Positions 7,462 through 16,104 are shown, counted from the first letter of the stretch. The stretch is 51,580 bases of DNA from Stenotrophomonas maltophilia (GCF_004920835.1 NZ_QFHO01000031.1:1-51580), one strand, 5' to 3'. The notes: a model not told the origin generated them from the letters alone. A program made the numbers and translations.

Positions 7462-9639
7462 ATGCTTTCACCGATTCCGACCCTGCAGGTCGCCCTGCCC
7501 GTCCCCCTGCCCCGCCTGTTCGACTACCTGTCGCCGGAGGGTGAGGCTCCCGCAGTGGCGGTTGGCTGCCGCCTGAAGGTGCCATTCGGCAACCGCGAGC
7601 TGGTCGGCGTGGTGGCCGGCCACGGCCAGACCGACGATGGCCAGGGCCTGCGCCAGGCGCTGGCGTGGTGCGACCCGCAGCCGCTGCTGCAGGGCGAGCT
7701 GTGGCAGAGCCTGCAGTGGCTGTCGCGCTATACCCATGCGCCGCTGGGCGAGGTGCTTAGCACCGCCCTGCCTGGCCCGCTGCGCCATGGTGAAGCCCTG
7801 CCCGATACCCATCACTGCGGCTGGCAGCTGACCGCCGAAGGACGCCTGCAGCGCGGGAAGCTGCGCGCTGGCAGCCGCCCCCGGCAACTGGCCGAGCTGC
7901 TGGCCGAGGCCACAGTGGACGAAGACGTGCTGGGTGAACGCATGCAGGACTGGCGCACTGCTGCGCGCAGCCTGGCCAAGCGTGAGCTGGCCGAGCGCGT
8001 CGCCCTGAGTGTGGCCCCGCAACACGCGCAACCGCTGCCCGGCCCCACCCTCAATCCGGACCAGGCCGAGGCCGTGGCCGCGATCAACGCCACCGAGGGT
8101 TTCCAGCCGTTCCTGCTGGATGGCGTGACCGGCAGCGGCAAGACCGAGGTGTACCTGCAGGCGATCATCCATTGCCTGGCACAGGGCAAGCAGGCGCTGG
8201 TGCTGGTGCCGGAAATCGGCCTGACTCCGCAGACCCTGGCACGCTTTCGCGGCCGTCTCGGCATCGCCGTGCACGCGCTGCACTCGGGGTTGAATGACAA
8301 CGAGCGCGCGCGCGTCTGGGCGGCCGCCTCTCGCGGTGAAGCTCGGGTCATCGTCGGCACCCGCTCGGCGGTGTTCACGCCATTGCCGCAAGCCGGCCTG
8401 CTGATCGTCGACGAGGAACACGACGGCAGCTACAAGCAGCAGGACGGCATCCGCTATCACGCGCGCGATTTCGCTCTGGTGCGGGCCAAGGCATTGGGCA
8501 TCCCGGTGCTGCTGGGCAGCGCCACGCCGTCGCTGGAAACCCTGCACAACGCCTATGCCGGGCGCTACACCCACCTGCGCCTGAAGCAGCGTGCCGGCGA
8601 CGCACGGCCACCGCGCGTGCGCATCCTGGATGTACGCAAACGGCCGCTGCATGACGGTTTGTCGGCCGACGTACTGGCCGGCATCGGCGAGCATCTCAAG
8701 CGCGGCCAGCAGGTGCTGGTATTCAAGAACCGCCGCGGTTACGCGCCGGTGCTGCTGTGCCATGACTGCGGCTGGACCGCGCCCTGCAACCGCTGCGATG
8801 CTCCGATGACCGTGCATGGTGGCGGTCGTCGCCTGCAATGCCACCACTGCGGTGCGCGGCAACCGGCACCGCTGGCCTGCCCGGCCTGCGGCAGCCTGGC
8901 GCTGCAGCCGCAGGGTATCGGCACCGAACGCCTGGAAGAGCACCTCACTGCGGCCTTCGCCGAATTCCCGGTGGTGCGCATCGACCGCGGCACCACGTCG
9001 CGACGCGACGCGCTGGAACAGCAGCTGGCGAAACTGGGCGATCAGCCCGGCATCCTGGTCGGCACACAGATCCTGGCCAAGGGCCACGACCTGCCCAAGC
9101 TGACTCTGGTGGTGGTGGTGGGCATCGACGAAGGGCTGTTCTCGGCCGACTTCCGTGCCAGTGAAAAACTGGCACAGCAGCTGATCCAGGTCGCTGGCCG
9201 CGCCGGCCGCGCACGCGATCCCGGCGAAGTCTGGCTGCAGACCCACCATCCCGGGCATCCGTTGCTGGAAACGCTGGTGAGCGGCGGCTACCACCCGTTC
9301 GCGCAGGCCGAGTTGAACCAGCGCGAGGCGGCTGGATTCCCACCGTTCGCGCACCTGGCGTTGATGCGCGCCGAAGCCCAGCAGGTGGAGCACGCCAATG
9401 CCTTCCTGCTGGCCGCGCGGCAGTTGCTGGGAGAACAGAACGTGGTCGAGGCCTATGGGCCGATGCCGGCGCCGATGCCGCGCCGCGCCGGCTACCAGCG
9501 CACCCAGCTGCTGCTGTCTGCGCTGCAGCGGCCGCCGTTGCACGGTGTGCTTTCGCACTTGGTGCCGCAGTTGTACGCGCTGCCGGAAGCACGCAAGGTG
9601 CGCTGGTCGCTGGATGTGGACCCGACGGATCTGTATTGA
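7462..9639 (+). CDS. priA: Primosomal protein N' (replication restart helicase PriA)
   Basis: This superfamily 2 helicase reloads the replisome at stalled forks. Its 725 residues compare with 732 in E. coli. An N-terminal DNA-binding domain (LQVALPVPLPRLFDYL) is followed by Walker A GVTGSGKTE (Lys227) and DEEH at 317-320. A zinc-binding insertion starts at Cys433 (CHDCG, CNRC, CHHC, CPAC) and carries all eight cysteines. Helicase motifs VGTQILAKGHD and QVAGRAGR follow. The start at 7462 gives the conserved N-terminus MLSPIPTLQVALPVPLP; an in-frame ATG at 7441 is possible but less likely. Two facing DnaA boxes lie 109 bases upstream of this start, an unusual link between initiator and restart protein. 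Confidence 0.97.
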   Translation: MLSPIPTLQVALPVPLPRLFDYLSPEGEAPAVAVGCRLKVPFGNRELVGVVAGHGQTDDGQGLRQALAWCDPQPLLQGELWQSLQWLSRYTHAPLGEVLSTALPGPLRHGEALPDTHHCGWQLTAEGRLQRGKLRAGSRPRQLAELLAEATVDEDVLGERMQDWRTAARSLAKRELAERVALSVAPQHAQPLPGPTLNPDQAEAVAAINATEGFQPFLLDGVTGSGKTEVYLQAIIHCLAQGKQALVLVPEIGLTPQTLARFRGRLGIAVHALHSGLNDNERARVWAAASRGEARVIVGTRSAVFTPLPQAGLLIVDEEHDGSYKQQDGIRYHARDFALVRAKALGIPVLLGSATPSLETLHNAYAGRYTHLRLKQRAGDARPPRVRILDVRKRPLHDGLSADVLAGIGEHLKRGQQVLVFKNRRGYAPVLLCHDCGWTAPCNRCDAPMTVHGGGRRLQCHHCGARQPAPLACPACGSLALQPQGIGTERLEEHLTAAFAEFPVVRIDRGTTSRRDALEQQLAKLGDQPGILVGTQILAKGHDLPKLTLVVVVGIDEGLFSADFRASEKLAQQLIQVAGRAGRARDPGEVWLQTHHPGHPLLETLVSGGYHPFAQAELNQREAAGFPPFAHLALMRAEAQQVEHANAFLLAARQLLGEQNVVEAYGPMPAPMPRRAGYQRTQLLLSALQRPPLHGVLSHLVPQLYALPEARKVRWSLDVDPTDLY

Positions 9640-9650
9640 TGGCACGCGGA

Positions 9651-9720
9651 CGGTAGCGCCGGGCCATGCCCGGCGGATTCTGCGCGCACCGCGTCCGCCG
9701 GGCATGGCCCGGCGCTACCG
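9651..9720. repeat. GTAG palindrome pair, GCGCCGGG type
   Basis: A perfect 27-base inverted repeat (9651-9677 and 9694-9720), with each arm a GTAGCGCCGGGCCATGCCCG hairpin. It lies 11 bases after priA and 7 bases before the end of the convergent GST gene, and probably ends both transcripts. Related single copies are at 24496-24520, 34189-34213 and, degenerate, 10635-10657. Confidence 0.9.
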
Positions 9721-9727
9721 TTTCCGC

Positions 9728-10348
9728 TTACGTCAGCGGCGACATCACGCCGCGCTGGTACGCCGGGCGTTCGCGCAGGCGCGCGTACCAGTCGGCCAGG
9801 TGCGGCAGTTCCGGGCGCTGGATCGGCAGTTCGAACCACGCGTAGATCAGCGAGCCGAGTGGGATGTCACCCATCGCGAACGTCTCGCCCGACAGCCACG
9901 GCTGCCTGGCCAGCGTGGCGTCGGCCATCGCCAGGTAGTCACCGGCACGCACGATGGCGGCGTTGATCCGTGCTTCGTCGCGGTCCGCCGGGGCGGTGCG
10001 CATGATGCCCCAGATCAGGTCGGTGTACAGCGGCGCCATCCGCGAAGTGCTCCAGTCCATCCACTTCTCGGCCTGGGCGCGTTCCATCGGGTCCTCGGCG
10101 TACAGCGTGCCCAGCGCGTAACGCGCGCTCAGGTAGCGCACGATGGCGTTCGATTCCCACAGCGGCAGGCCGTGGTCCTCGATCACCGGCACCAGGCTGT
10201 TGGGATTCATCGCCTGGTATTCCGGCGTCTGCGTGCCGCCGTGGCTGCCACCGACTTCGATGGACTCATACGGCAGGCCGATCTCCTCGGCGCACCACAG
10301 CACCTTGCGGACGTTGCTGGAATTGCGACGGCCCCAGATCTTCAACAT
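9728..10348 (-). CDS. Glutathione S-transferase family protein
   Basis: This 206-residue cytosolic GST has an N-terminal thioredoxin-like half beginning LKIWGRRNSSNVRKVLWCAEE, where S10/S11 are candidates for the thiol-activating residue. The cis-proline region NSLVPVIEDHG and the glutathione-contact ESNAIVRYL follow, then an all-helical C-terminal half with the GDIPLGSLIYAW folding motif. The substrate is unknown; it probably acts in detoxification. The start at 10348 gives the standard N-terminus. It diverges from a small membrane-protein gene with 79 bases between the starts. A second, unrelated GST is encoded at 29975-30610. Confidence 0.92.
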   Translation of the reverse strand: MLKIWGRRNSSNVRKVLWCAEEIGLPYESIEVGGSHGGTQTPEYQAMNPNSLVPVIEDHGLPLWESNAIVRYLSARYALGTLYAEDPMERAQAEKWMDWSTSRMAPLYTDLIWGIMRTAPADRDEARINAAIVRAGDYLAMADATLARQPWLSGETFAMGDIPLGSLIYAWFELPIQRPELPHLADWYARLRERPAYQRGVMSPLT

Positions 10349-10427
10349 TTCGGATTTCCTTGCCAGCAGCGGTGCGCCACGGTGGCGCGGAAACGCTACG
10401 ATACGCCGATCCACAGGGAGAGACGAC

Positions 10428-10619
10428 GTGACGGGATGGGATGCTCTGAACTATGTTCTGCTGGCTGCAGGGCTGGTGATGCTGGTGCTGGGCTACCGCC
10501 GTTCCAGCCGCAACCAGCTGCTGTGCGCCGGGCTGTTGCTGCTGGCCTTCAACGGCGTCGAGGATTTCGCCGCAGGGTTCGCCGAGGGCTATTCGAATTC
10601 CGATGCGCGTGAGATCTGA
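10428..10619 (+). CDS. Small two-helix membrane protein, 63 residues
   Basis: The start is GTG at 10428, supported by a GGGAG ribosome site 7 bases upstream. Two hydrophobic helices are predicted, about residues 6-24 (ALNYVLLAAGLVMLVLGY) and 29-48 (NQLLCAGLLLLAFNGVEDF). A short basic turn (YRRSSRNQ) separates them, which would lie in the cytosol under the positive-inside rule. A polar tail ends the protein. No family recognised. It is transcribed away from the GST gene. Confidence 0.65.
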   Translation: MTGWDALNYVLLAAGLVMLVLGYRRSSRNQLLCAGLLLLAFNGVEDFAAGFAEGYSNSDAREI

Positions 10620-10634
10620 CCGGCGGTATTGATT

Positions 10635-10657
10635 CGCTGGGCAAGGCCCGGCGCTAC
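10635..10657 (-). repeat. Degenerate GTAG element providing a stop codon
   Basis: On the minus strand GTAGCGCCGGGCC is followed by a shortened right arm TTGCCCAGCG. The TAG of GTAG is the stop codon of the NYN gene (10654-10656). Confidence 0.75.
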
Positions 10658-11433
10658 CGGTTCTTCTTCGGCAGCGCGCGCACGTAGGAGGACTTGCCGT
10701 CCTTTTTCAGCTCGAACAGGCCAATCGCGGCCAGCAGGTCGCTGAGCTTGCCGTAACCGTAGTTGCGCGGGTCGAACGAGGCCTGGTTGCCGATCTGGCT
10801 GCCGACCGGGCCCAGGTGCGACCAGCCATCCTCGCCCTCGGCCGAGGACACCGCGCGTCGCAGCATCTTCACCAGACGCGTATCGCTGCGCATTTCCGCG
10901 CCGCTCTTGCGCGGACGCGCATCGTCGTTGGCCACCGGCTCGTTCGGTGCCTGTTCGTTCGATGACTGTTCCGCATCCTGCACGCTGGCATGAGTCTGCC
11001 CCAACGCCTCCAGATAGGTGAACTTCGAGCAGGCGTTGACGAACGGCTCCGGCGTCTTCTTTTCGCCGAAGCCATAGACCTTCACGCCATCGGTCAGCAG
11101 GCGCATCACCATCGGGGTGAAATCGGCATCGCTGGACACGATGGCGAAGCCATCCAGATTGCGCGCGTACAGCAGGTCCATGGCATCGATCACCATCGCC
11201 ATGTCCGAAGCATTCTTGCCCTTGCTGTAGGCGAACTGCTGGATCGGACGGATCGCGTACTCGTGCAGCACCGCCTCCCATCCCTTCAACCGTGGGCTCT
11301 TCCAGTTGCCATAGGCACGGCGAACGTTGGCCACGCCGTAGCGGGCGACTTCGGCCAGGACCTCGTCGATTTTCGATGCCGGCGCATTGTCGGCGTCGAT
11401 CAACAGGGCGATGCGCTTTTCCGGTTCGCTCAT
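10654..11433 (-). CDS. NYN domain protein with C-terminal OST-HTH/LOTUS-like domain
   Basis: This 259-residue protein is likely cytosolic. The N-terminal NYN (PIN-like) nuclease fold shows its acidic metal-binding residues: ALLIDADNAP (D13, D15), DMAMVIDAMD and IVSSDADFTPMV. NYN domains are Mg2+-dependent RNases. After an acidic/polar linker (about 160-190), the C-terminal part (SHLGPVGSQIGNQASFDPRNYGYGKLSDLLAAIGLFEL) matches the OST-HTH/LOTUS RNA-binding pattern. An RNA-processing role is therefore inferred; the target is unknown. Start 11433 was chosen because the family N-terminus is MSEPEKRIALLIDADN. The stop codon comes from a GTAG repeat. It diverges from the NADH dehydrogenase gene with a gap of 122 bases. 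Confidence 0.9.
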   Translation of the reverse strand: MSEPEKRIALLIDADNAPASKIDEVLAEVARYGVANVRRAYGNWKSPRLKGWEAVLHEYAIRPIQQFAYSKGKNASDMAMVIDAMDLLYARNLDGFAIVSSDADFTPMVMRLLTDGVKVYGFGEKKTPEPFVNACSKFTYLEALGQTHASVQDAEQSSNEQAPNEPVANDDARPRKSGAEMRSDTRLVKMLRRAVSSAEGEDGWSHLGPVGSQIGNQASFDPRNYGYGKLSDLLAAIGLFELKKDGKSSYVRALPKKNR

Positions 11434-11555
11434 GGATTCCTCGCGGGCGGTTGCCTGAACCCGAGTATCGCCGATCCGCGCGGGCGCTGACGTGACAACC
11501 GCCTGCCGTGCGAAGATGCCAAGCGCTTCCCCCATGCCCCCACTGGAGTGAGTCG

Positions 11556-12836
11556 ATGAGTCGCGAGCGCGTTCCCCACCTGGTTGTTGTCGGCGGCGGT
11601 TTTGCCGGTCTCTGGGCCACCCGTGCCCTGGCCCGCGAGCGCATACGCATCACCCTGGTCGACCGCCGCAACCACCATCTGTTCCAGCCGCTGCTGTACC
11701 AGGTGGCCACCGCCGGCCTGTCCGCGCCGGATATCGCCGCACCGCTGCGCCACATCCTCGGCCACCAGCGCAATGTGGAAGTCCGTCTCGGCGAAGTGGT
11801 CACCATCGACAAGCAGGCCCGACAGATCCGCATGGCCGATGGCAGCACGCTGGACTACGACACCCTGCTGCTGGCCACGGGCGCCACCCACGCTTACTTC
11901 GGCAACGACCAGTGGGCCGATGATGCCCCCGGCCTGAAGACCCTGGACGATGCCATCGCGCTGCGCCGCAAGCTGCTGCTGGCGTTCGAACGTGCCGAGG
12001 CCGAACCGGACCCGGCGAAGAAGGCGGCGTGGCTGAGCTTCGCCGTGGTCGGCGGTGGCCCCACCGGTGTTGAACTGGCCGGCACCCTGGCAGAGATCGC
12101 ACGGCATACGCTGCGCAACGAGTTCCGCCATATCGATCCGGCCAGCGCCAAGGTGCGGCTGGTCGAAGCTGGCCCACGCGTGTTGTCTTCGTTCCCGGAA
12201 GTGCTTTCGCTGAAGGCGCGCCGACAACTGGAGAAACTGGGCGTGGAAGTGCTGACCGGCACCCCGGTGAGCGACATCGACAGCCAGGGCTTCAAGCTCG
12301 GCGATCAATTCGTGCCGGCACGCACGGTGGTATGGGCCGCCGGTGTGGCTGCTTCACCGCTGGCGCGTACACTGGACGTGCCGCTGGACCGCGCCGGCCG
12401 CGTGCAGGTGCAACCCGACCTGACACTGCCTGGCCATCCGGAGCTGTTCGTGGCCGGCGATCTGGCCGTGCTGAACCAGGCCAACGGCAAGCCGGTACCC
12501 GGCGTTGCGCCCGCCGCCAAGCAGATGGGCAAGTACGTGGCCGAGGTGCTCCGCGCGCGCCTGCACGACAAGCCGGCGCCAGGTCCCTTCAAGTACGCCG
12601 ACTTCGGCAACCTCGCCACCATCGGCCGCATGGCTGCAATCGTGCACTTGGGCAGGCTGCAGCTCTCGGGCATCCTCGCCTGGTGGTTCTGGCTGGCCGC
12701 GCACGTGTTCTTCCTGATCGGTTTCCGCAACCGCATCGTGGTGCTGCTGAACTGGGCCGTGGCGTACTGGAGCTACCAGCGCAGCGCGCGCATCATCTTC
12801 GGTGATGACCAGGAAGACCGGCGGCCGAGGCGCTAG
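11556..12836 (+). CDS. ndh: Type II NADH:quinone oxidoreductase (NDH-2)
   Basis: This 426-residue, non-proton-pumping NADH dehydrogenase sits on the inner face of the cytoplasmic membrane. It has the FAD-binding GGGFAG at 13-18, the quinone-site region NHHLFQPLLYQVATAGL, the NADH-binding VVGGGPTGVELAG (first Gly at about 166) and AGDLA at 300-304. The C-terminal part (LAWWFWLAAHVFFLIGFRNR) is a hydrophobic/amphipathic membrane anchor, as in NDH-2 enzymes. A GGAG site precedes the chosen ATG; an upstream in-frame ATG at 11508 would add a non-conserved extension. Followed by a GTAG element. Confidence 0.93.
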   Translation: MSRERVPHLVVVGGGFAGLWATRALARERIRITLVDRRNHHLFQPLLYQVATAGLSAPDIAAPLRHILGHQRNVEVRLGEVVTIDKQARQIRMADGSTLDYDTLLLATGATHAYFGNDQWADDAPGLKTLDDAIALRRKLLLAFERAEAEPDPAKKAAWLSFAVVGGGPTGVELAGTLAEIARHTLRNEFRHIDPASAKVRLVEAGPRVLSSFPEVLSLKARRQLEKLGVEVLTGTPVSDIDSQGFKLGDQFVPARTVVWAAGVAASPLARTLDVPLDRAGRVQVQPDLTLPGHPELFVAGDLAVLNQANGKPVPGVAPAAKQMGKYVAEVLRARLHDKPAPGPFKYADFGNLATIGRMAAIVHLGRLQLSGILAWWFWLAAHVFFLIGFRNRIVVLLNWAVAYWSYQRSARIIFGDDQEDRRPRR

Positions 12837-12854
12837 GGCCGCACGCATGTTCCT

Positions 12855-12879
12855 GTAGAGCCGAGCCCATGCTCGGCTC
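12855..12879 (+). repeat. GTAG element, GAGCCGAG type
   Basis: GTAGAGCCGAGCCCATGCTC plus GGCTC. It lies between the convergent ndh and NTF2-like genes, and its last two bases are part of the latter's stop codon. The same type occurs at 13409, 42819, 42862, 46500, 46549 and 47754. Confidence 0.88.
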
Positions 12880-13309
12880 ACGGCGCCTTCGGCTTCGGGT
12901 ACCACAGCGCGTTGACGATCACCCAGCGCTGCTCGAAGCGGCCCATGTGGAAGTAGTCGACGAACCACGGGGTTTCCAGCCGCACCGATGCGGCGTTGCC
13001 GGTCACGTCCAGCACCGTGCAGCGGCGATCCCATTGATCTTTCGGGGTCTTCAACGCGCCCTGCTTCGTCAACGCAACCAGCTCTTCCTTCGACATCCGG
13101 CGCAGGCCCAGGCGTTCGTCCGGTGTATCACCGAGCACCGCACGTTTGGCCAGGTCCGGATGCAGGGAACGGGCGACGCGCTGCGGGTCGGCCTCCAGCT
13201 GGCCATCCACGTAGTCATGGCAGGTGGCTTCGATGGCTGCGAGGGTAGCCGGGTCGGCAACGGGACTCGTTGCTGCCGAGAGAGCGAACAGCAGGGAAAT
13301 CGTGGACAT
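12878..13309 (-). CDS. Exported NTF2-like protein (putative lumazine-binding type)
   Basis: This 143-residue protein has a short signal peptide (MSTISLLFALSAATSPVA). The mature domain has the pattern of the NTF2/SnoaL-like superfamily: an N-terminal helix (IEATCHDYVDGQLEADPQRVARSLHPDLAKR), then strands including AASVRLETPWFVDYFHMGRFEQRWVIVNALWYPK. The ending resembles the putative lumazine-binding family (Lumazine_bd_2). These proteins usually have no proven enzyme activity. No operon partner. Start 13309 was chosen because it gives the signal peptide. Confidence 0.82.
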   Translation of the reverse strand: MSTISLLFALSAATSPVADPATLAAIEATCHDYVDGQLEADPQRVARSLHPDLAKRAVLGDTPDERLGLRRMSKEELVALTKQGALKTPKDQWDRRCTVLDVTGNAASVRLETPWFVDYFHMGRFEQRWVIVNALWYPKPKAP

Positions 13310-13357
13310 CCGGGTCTCCGGCTCTGGGCGCGGGGCGATCATCGCATGGGCAAGCCG

Positions 13358-13432
13358 CATCCACGCATGGCATGGATCTACCGAAGCGGCGACTTCGCCA
13401 AGTGCAGCAGCCGAGCGTGGGCTCGGCTCTAC
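13358..13432 (-). repeat. Two GTAG elements of different type in series
   Basis: An inverted GATCCACGC-type copy (13358-13381) and an inverted GAGCCGAG-type copy (13409-13432) are separated by 27 bases. The second supplies the TAG stop codon (13429-13431) of the GIY-YIG gene. Confidence 0.85.
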
Positions 13433-13704
13433 AGAACAGCCTCGGCCGGGGCCTGCAACCAGGCCAACTTGCGTTCGCGTGGTTGCTGCTTGAGCTGCCA
13501 CTCGGCCCGTGACGCGGCGGCCCGGTCCGGGTACTCGCGCACGGCCAGCACGCGCAGCGGCGGCCGGGCCCGGGTGTAACGCGCGCCCTTTCCGGCCTGG
13601 TGGGCAGCGAAACGCACGTCCACGTCGGTGCTGATGCCGGCGTAGTAGCTGCCATCGCGGCATTCGAGCAGGTACAGGAACCACGGGCGGAGGGACGGTG
13701 CCAT
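13429..13704 (-). CDS. GIY-YIG nuclease-superfamily protein (UPF0213/YhbQ-like)
   Basis: A 91-residue single-domain protein. The GIY-YIG motif appears as L-Y-L-L (10-13) and Y-A-G (21-23). Arg31, in DVDVR, and the later Glu in SRAEWQLKQ sit at the expected catalytic positions. The length fits the small stand-alone UPF0213 group, whose members are thought to cut DNA and have a cellular role that is not well settled. Start 13704 gives the family N-terminus; upstream sequence belongs to the riboswitch region on the other strand. The stop codon is formed by a GTAG repeat. Confidence 0.88.
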   Translation of the reverse strand: MAPSLRPWFLYLLECRDGSYYAGISTDVDVRFAAHQAGKGARYTRARPPLRVLAVREYPDRAAASRAEWQLKQQPRERKLAWLQAPAEAVL

Positions 13705-13749
13705 GCCCGGATTATGCCGTGCTGCACTGCAGCGGATATACTGGCGCCC

Positions 13750-13950
13750 GAATGCAGGAGAGAGGCGCCGCGCTGGCGCCCGCCGAAGGCGCAGGCTCCC
13801 ATGATCGCTCAGGCCGGTGGGCTGGAATCCCACCAACCATGCATTCGACTCGCCGAGCTGGAGAGAGGTCACCGGGCACGCCCGGGACGATCCGCCGAAG
13901 GGGCACGCGGCCCATGCCGCTGAACTCTCAGGCAAAAGGACAGCGGGAGC
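13750..13950 (+). promoter_or_regulatory. Tandem (two-aptamer) glycine riboswitch
   Basis: Two glycine-riboswitch aptamers lie in series. Aptamer 1 is closed by GAATGCA (13750-13756) pairing with TGCATTC (13840-13846). It contains the hallmark GGAGAG, GCCGAAGG and the element GCTCAGGC. Aptamer 2 follows after a short linker (about 13851-13947), with GGAGAG, GCCGAAGGGGC and CTCTCAGGCAAAAGGACAG, almost the consensus. The downstream gene encodes a TRIC/UPF0126 protein. No T-rich terminator is seen between riboswitch and start codon, so control is more likely at translation. Glycine binding normally turns such genes on. Confidence 0.95.
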
Positions 13951-14035
13951 GGCACCGGTCATCGTCATCCCGTCATTGCGCAGGCAATGGCGATAGTGGC
14001 GCATGGCCGGCCCCACCGCGCCCGGAGCCTGTCCC

Positions 14036-14653
14036 ATGCTGTTGTCCATCATCTACCTGATCGCCATTTCCGCCGAAGCCATGACCGGCGCGCTGTCCGC
14101 CGGCCGCCGCCGCATGGACCTGTTCGGTGTGGTCATGATCGCCTGCGTCACCGCCCTCGGCGGCGGATCACTGCGCGACATCCTGCTCGGCCACTATCCG
14201 CTGGGCTGGGTGAAGCATCCCGAGTACCTGGGCTTCACCGTGTGTGCGGCGCTGATCGCCACCTGGGTCGCACGCTGGATGCACCACTTCCGCCGCACCT
14301 TCCTGGTGCTCGATGGCCTGGGCCTGATCGCCTTCACCCTGATCGGCTGCTCGATCGCACGTGAGGCCGGCCATGCCATGCCGATCGTGCTGATTGCCGG
14401 CATGCTGACAGGCGCCTTCGGCGGCGTGCTGCGCGACATCCTCTGCAACGAGGTGCCGCTGATCTTCCAGAAAGAGCTGTACGCGATCATCGCGCTGCTG
14501 ACCGGCGCGGCCTACCTGTTGCTGCTGCACTGGGGTGTGGCCGATGCCACCGCGATCCTGTGCTGCCTGGGCGGCGGCTTCGCGCTGCGCCTGCTGGCGA
14601 TCCACTACCGCTGGGAAATGCCGAAGTTCGTCTATCACGACGAAGTGCATTGA
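14036..14653 (+). CDS. TRIC/UPF0126 family glycine transporter
   Basis: This inner-membrane protein has 205 residues and about seven hydrophobic segments. Two internal repeats each carry the family motif: [11 protein letters not shown] (about residues 42-52) and [16 protein letters not shown] (about 127-142). Bacterial UPF0126 proteins are homologues of trimeric intracellular cation channels and are commonly annotated as glycine transporters. The glycine riboswitch immediately upstream independently supports glycine export or import here. Start 14036 was chosen because a GGAG site lies 8 bases upstream and the protein then begins in the first helix; an ATG at 14003 is possible. A repeat pair follows the stop by 10 bases. 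Confidence 0.93.
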   Translation: MLLSIIYLIAISAEAMTGALSAGRRRMDLFGVVMIACVTALGGGSLRDILLGHYPLGWVKHPEYLGFTVCAALIATWVARWMHHFRRTFLVLDGLGLIAFTLIGCSIAREAGHAMPIVLIAGMLTGAFGGVLRDILCNEVPLIFQKELYAIIALLTGAAYLLLLHWGVADATAILCCLGGGFALRLLAIHYRWEMPKFVYHDEVH

Positions 14654-14663
14654 TTGCTTGACG

Positions 14664-14740
14664 GTAGTGCCGGCCGCTGGCCGGAAACACGGCACACGCC
14701 CGCAGATTCCAGCCGGTTGCCGGCCAGCGGCCGGCACTAC
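14664..14740. repeat. SMAG-type GTAG palindrome pair
   Basis: A GTAGTGCCGGCCGCTGGCCG copy (14664-14688, with GAAAC in place of GCAAC at its end) faces an exact inverted copy at 14716-14740. It lies between the glycine transporter gene and the smeIJK promoter region and may insulate them. Confidence 0.88.
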
Positions 14741-14750
14741 CGATTGCGTT

Positions 14751-14768
14751 GCATGACGATGGTCATGC
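14751..14768. promoter_or_regulatory. Palindrome upstream of smeI, candidate operator
   Basis: GCATGAC-GATG-GTCATGC is a perfect 7-base inverted repeat just after the SMAG pair and about 170 bases before smeI. It is the only clear non-REP palindrome in this gap. No regulator gene is adjacent, and I could not place convincing -35/-10 elements around it, so the role is only suggested by position. Confidence 0.35.
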
Positions 14769-14937
14769 GGCATTGGCCAGGGTGATTGGCTACCATTGTC
14801 GCCCCGTCGCTGCCGCGACGGCATCCAGCCACGCCGCGCCCGCGGCCCCGCCAGACACTCCCTCCCCGCTGCCCGTGGTGCCGTGAACGCACCGACGGGC
14901 CCGCATGTCCCTGCGCGCGCAGGGCGCAGGATGCCCC

Positions 14938-16104
14938 ATGTCTGTCGCCGAAAACTCCCGCTTCCGTCGTGCCCGCCCGTTGCTGATCATGCTGGGCGTT
15001 GCCCTTGCCGGCGGCCTGCTGTGGGGGTTCTGGCCACGCACGGAGGCCGGTGCCGGCGACGATGCACCCGGCAAGACGGTACCCGTGCGCATCGCCCGCG
15101 CCAGCGCCGAGCCGCTGGTACTGCGCCTGAAGGCGGTCGGTACGGTCACGCCGCTGCACAGCGTGGTGGTACGCAGCCGTGTGGATGGCGAACTGCTGCG
15201 ACTGCATTTCCAGGAAGGCCAGCAGGTGAAGGCCGGCGATCTGCTGGCGCAGATCGACCCGCGCCCGTATGAAGTGAAGCTGGCGCAGGCCAAGGGCACC
15301 CAGCAACAGAACCTGGCCGAGCTGGAGAACGCCGAGCGCCAGCTGCAGCGCTACCGCGAACTGCAGAAGCAGAACTACGTGTCCGGGCAGGAACTGAGCG
15401 ACCAGCAGAGCAAGGTGCGCCAGCTGCAGGGCCGCCGCCTCAGCGATCAGGCGTCTGTTGACGAGGCACTCCTGCAGCTGCAGTACACCCGCATCACCGC
15501 ACCGGTCAGTGGCCGCGTCGGGCTGCGCCGGTTGGACGTGGGCAACCTGGTACGCGCCAGCGATGCCGAAGGCCTGGTGACGCTGGCACAGACCGCACCG
15601 ATCAGCGTTCTGTTCACCGTGCCCGAACCCGAGCTGCCGGCGCTGCTCGATGCCGTGCAGGTGCAACCGGCGCTGGCAGTGGAAACCTGGGACCGCGAAG
15701 AAGGCCGGCAGCTTGCCAGTGGCGCGCTGTCCAGTGTCGACAACCGCATCGATACCGCCACTGGCACGCTGAAACTGCGTGCGCACTTCGACAACCACGA
15801 TCTGGCGCTGTTCCCCAACCAGTTCGTCAACGTCCGCCTGCAACTGGGCGAGCAGCGCGCGCTGCTGATTCCCGATGCCGCCGTGCAGTTCGGCAGCCAG
15901 GGCAACTACGTGCATATCGTCGACAAGGACAACAAGGCACAGCGCCGCAACGTGGTGCTCGGTCCGGCCGACGATGGACGCGTGGCCGTGCGCTCCGGAC
16001 TGGTGGCCGGCGACCAGGTGGTGATCGAAGGCATCGACGGGCTGGAAGACGGCACGGCGGTGGAGATCATCACCGAGGAGGCCGCGATCAAGGCCGGCGC
16101 ATGA
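14938..16104 (+). CDS. smeI: RND efflux periplasmic adaptor subunit (MdtA-like, SmeI)
   Basis: Membrane-fusion protein of 388 residues linking the inner-membrane pumps to an outer-membrane channel. It has an N-terminal signal/anchor helix (about 16-34, [18 protein letters not shown]) and the lipoyl/barrel-sandwich halves ([40 protein letters not shown] and [20 protein letters not shown]). A coiled-coil hairpin lies between them (about 105-165), and a beta-barrel and membrane-proximal domain end the protein. Its stop overlaps the start of smeJ (ATGA). An adaptor followed by two RND pumps is the MdtABC arrangement, which in S. maltophilia is smeIJK; no outer-membrane factor gene is present. The ATG at 14905 is an alternative start. 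Confidence 0.88.
   Translation: MSVAENSRFRRARPLLIMLGVALAGGLLWGFWPRTEAGAGDDAPGKTVPVRIARASAEPLVLRLKAVGTVTPLHSVVVRSRVDGELLRLHFQEGQQVKAGDLLAQIDPRPYEVKLAQAKGTQQQNLAELENAERQLQRYRELQKQNYVSGQELSDQQSKVRQLQGRRLSDQASVDEALLQLQYTRITAPVSGRVGLRRLDVGNLVRASDAEGLVTLAQTAPISVLFTVPEPELPALLDAVQVQPALAVETWDREEGRQLASGALSSVDNRIDTATGTLKLRAHFDNHDLALFPNQFVNVRLQLGEQRALLIPDAAVQFGSQGNYVHIVDKDNKAQRRNVVLGPADDGRVAVRSGLVAGDQVVIEGIDGLEDGTAVEIITEEAAIKAGA

Noticed and set aside
13974..13989. Rho-independent terminator after the glycine riboswitch
   Set aside because: The hairpin CATTGC-GCAG-GCAATG is not followed by T residues, so it is not a convincing terminator.
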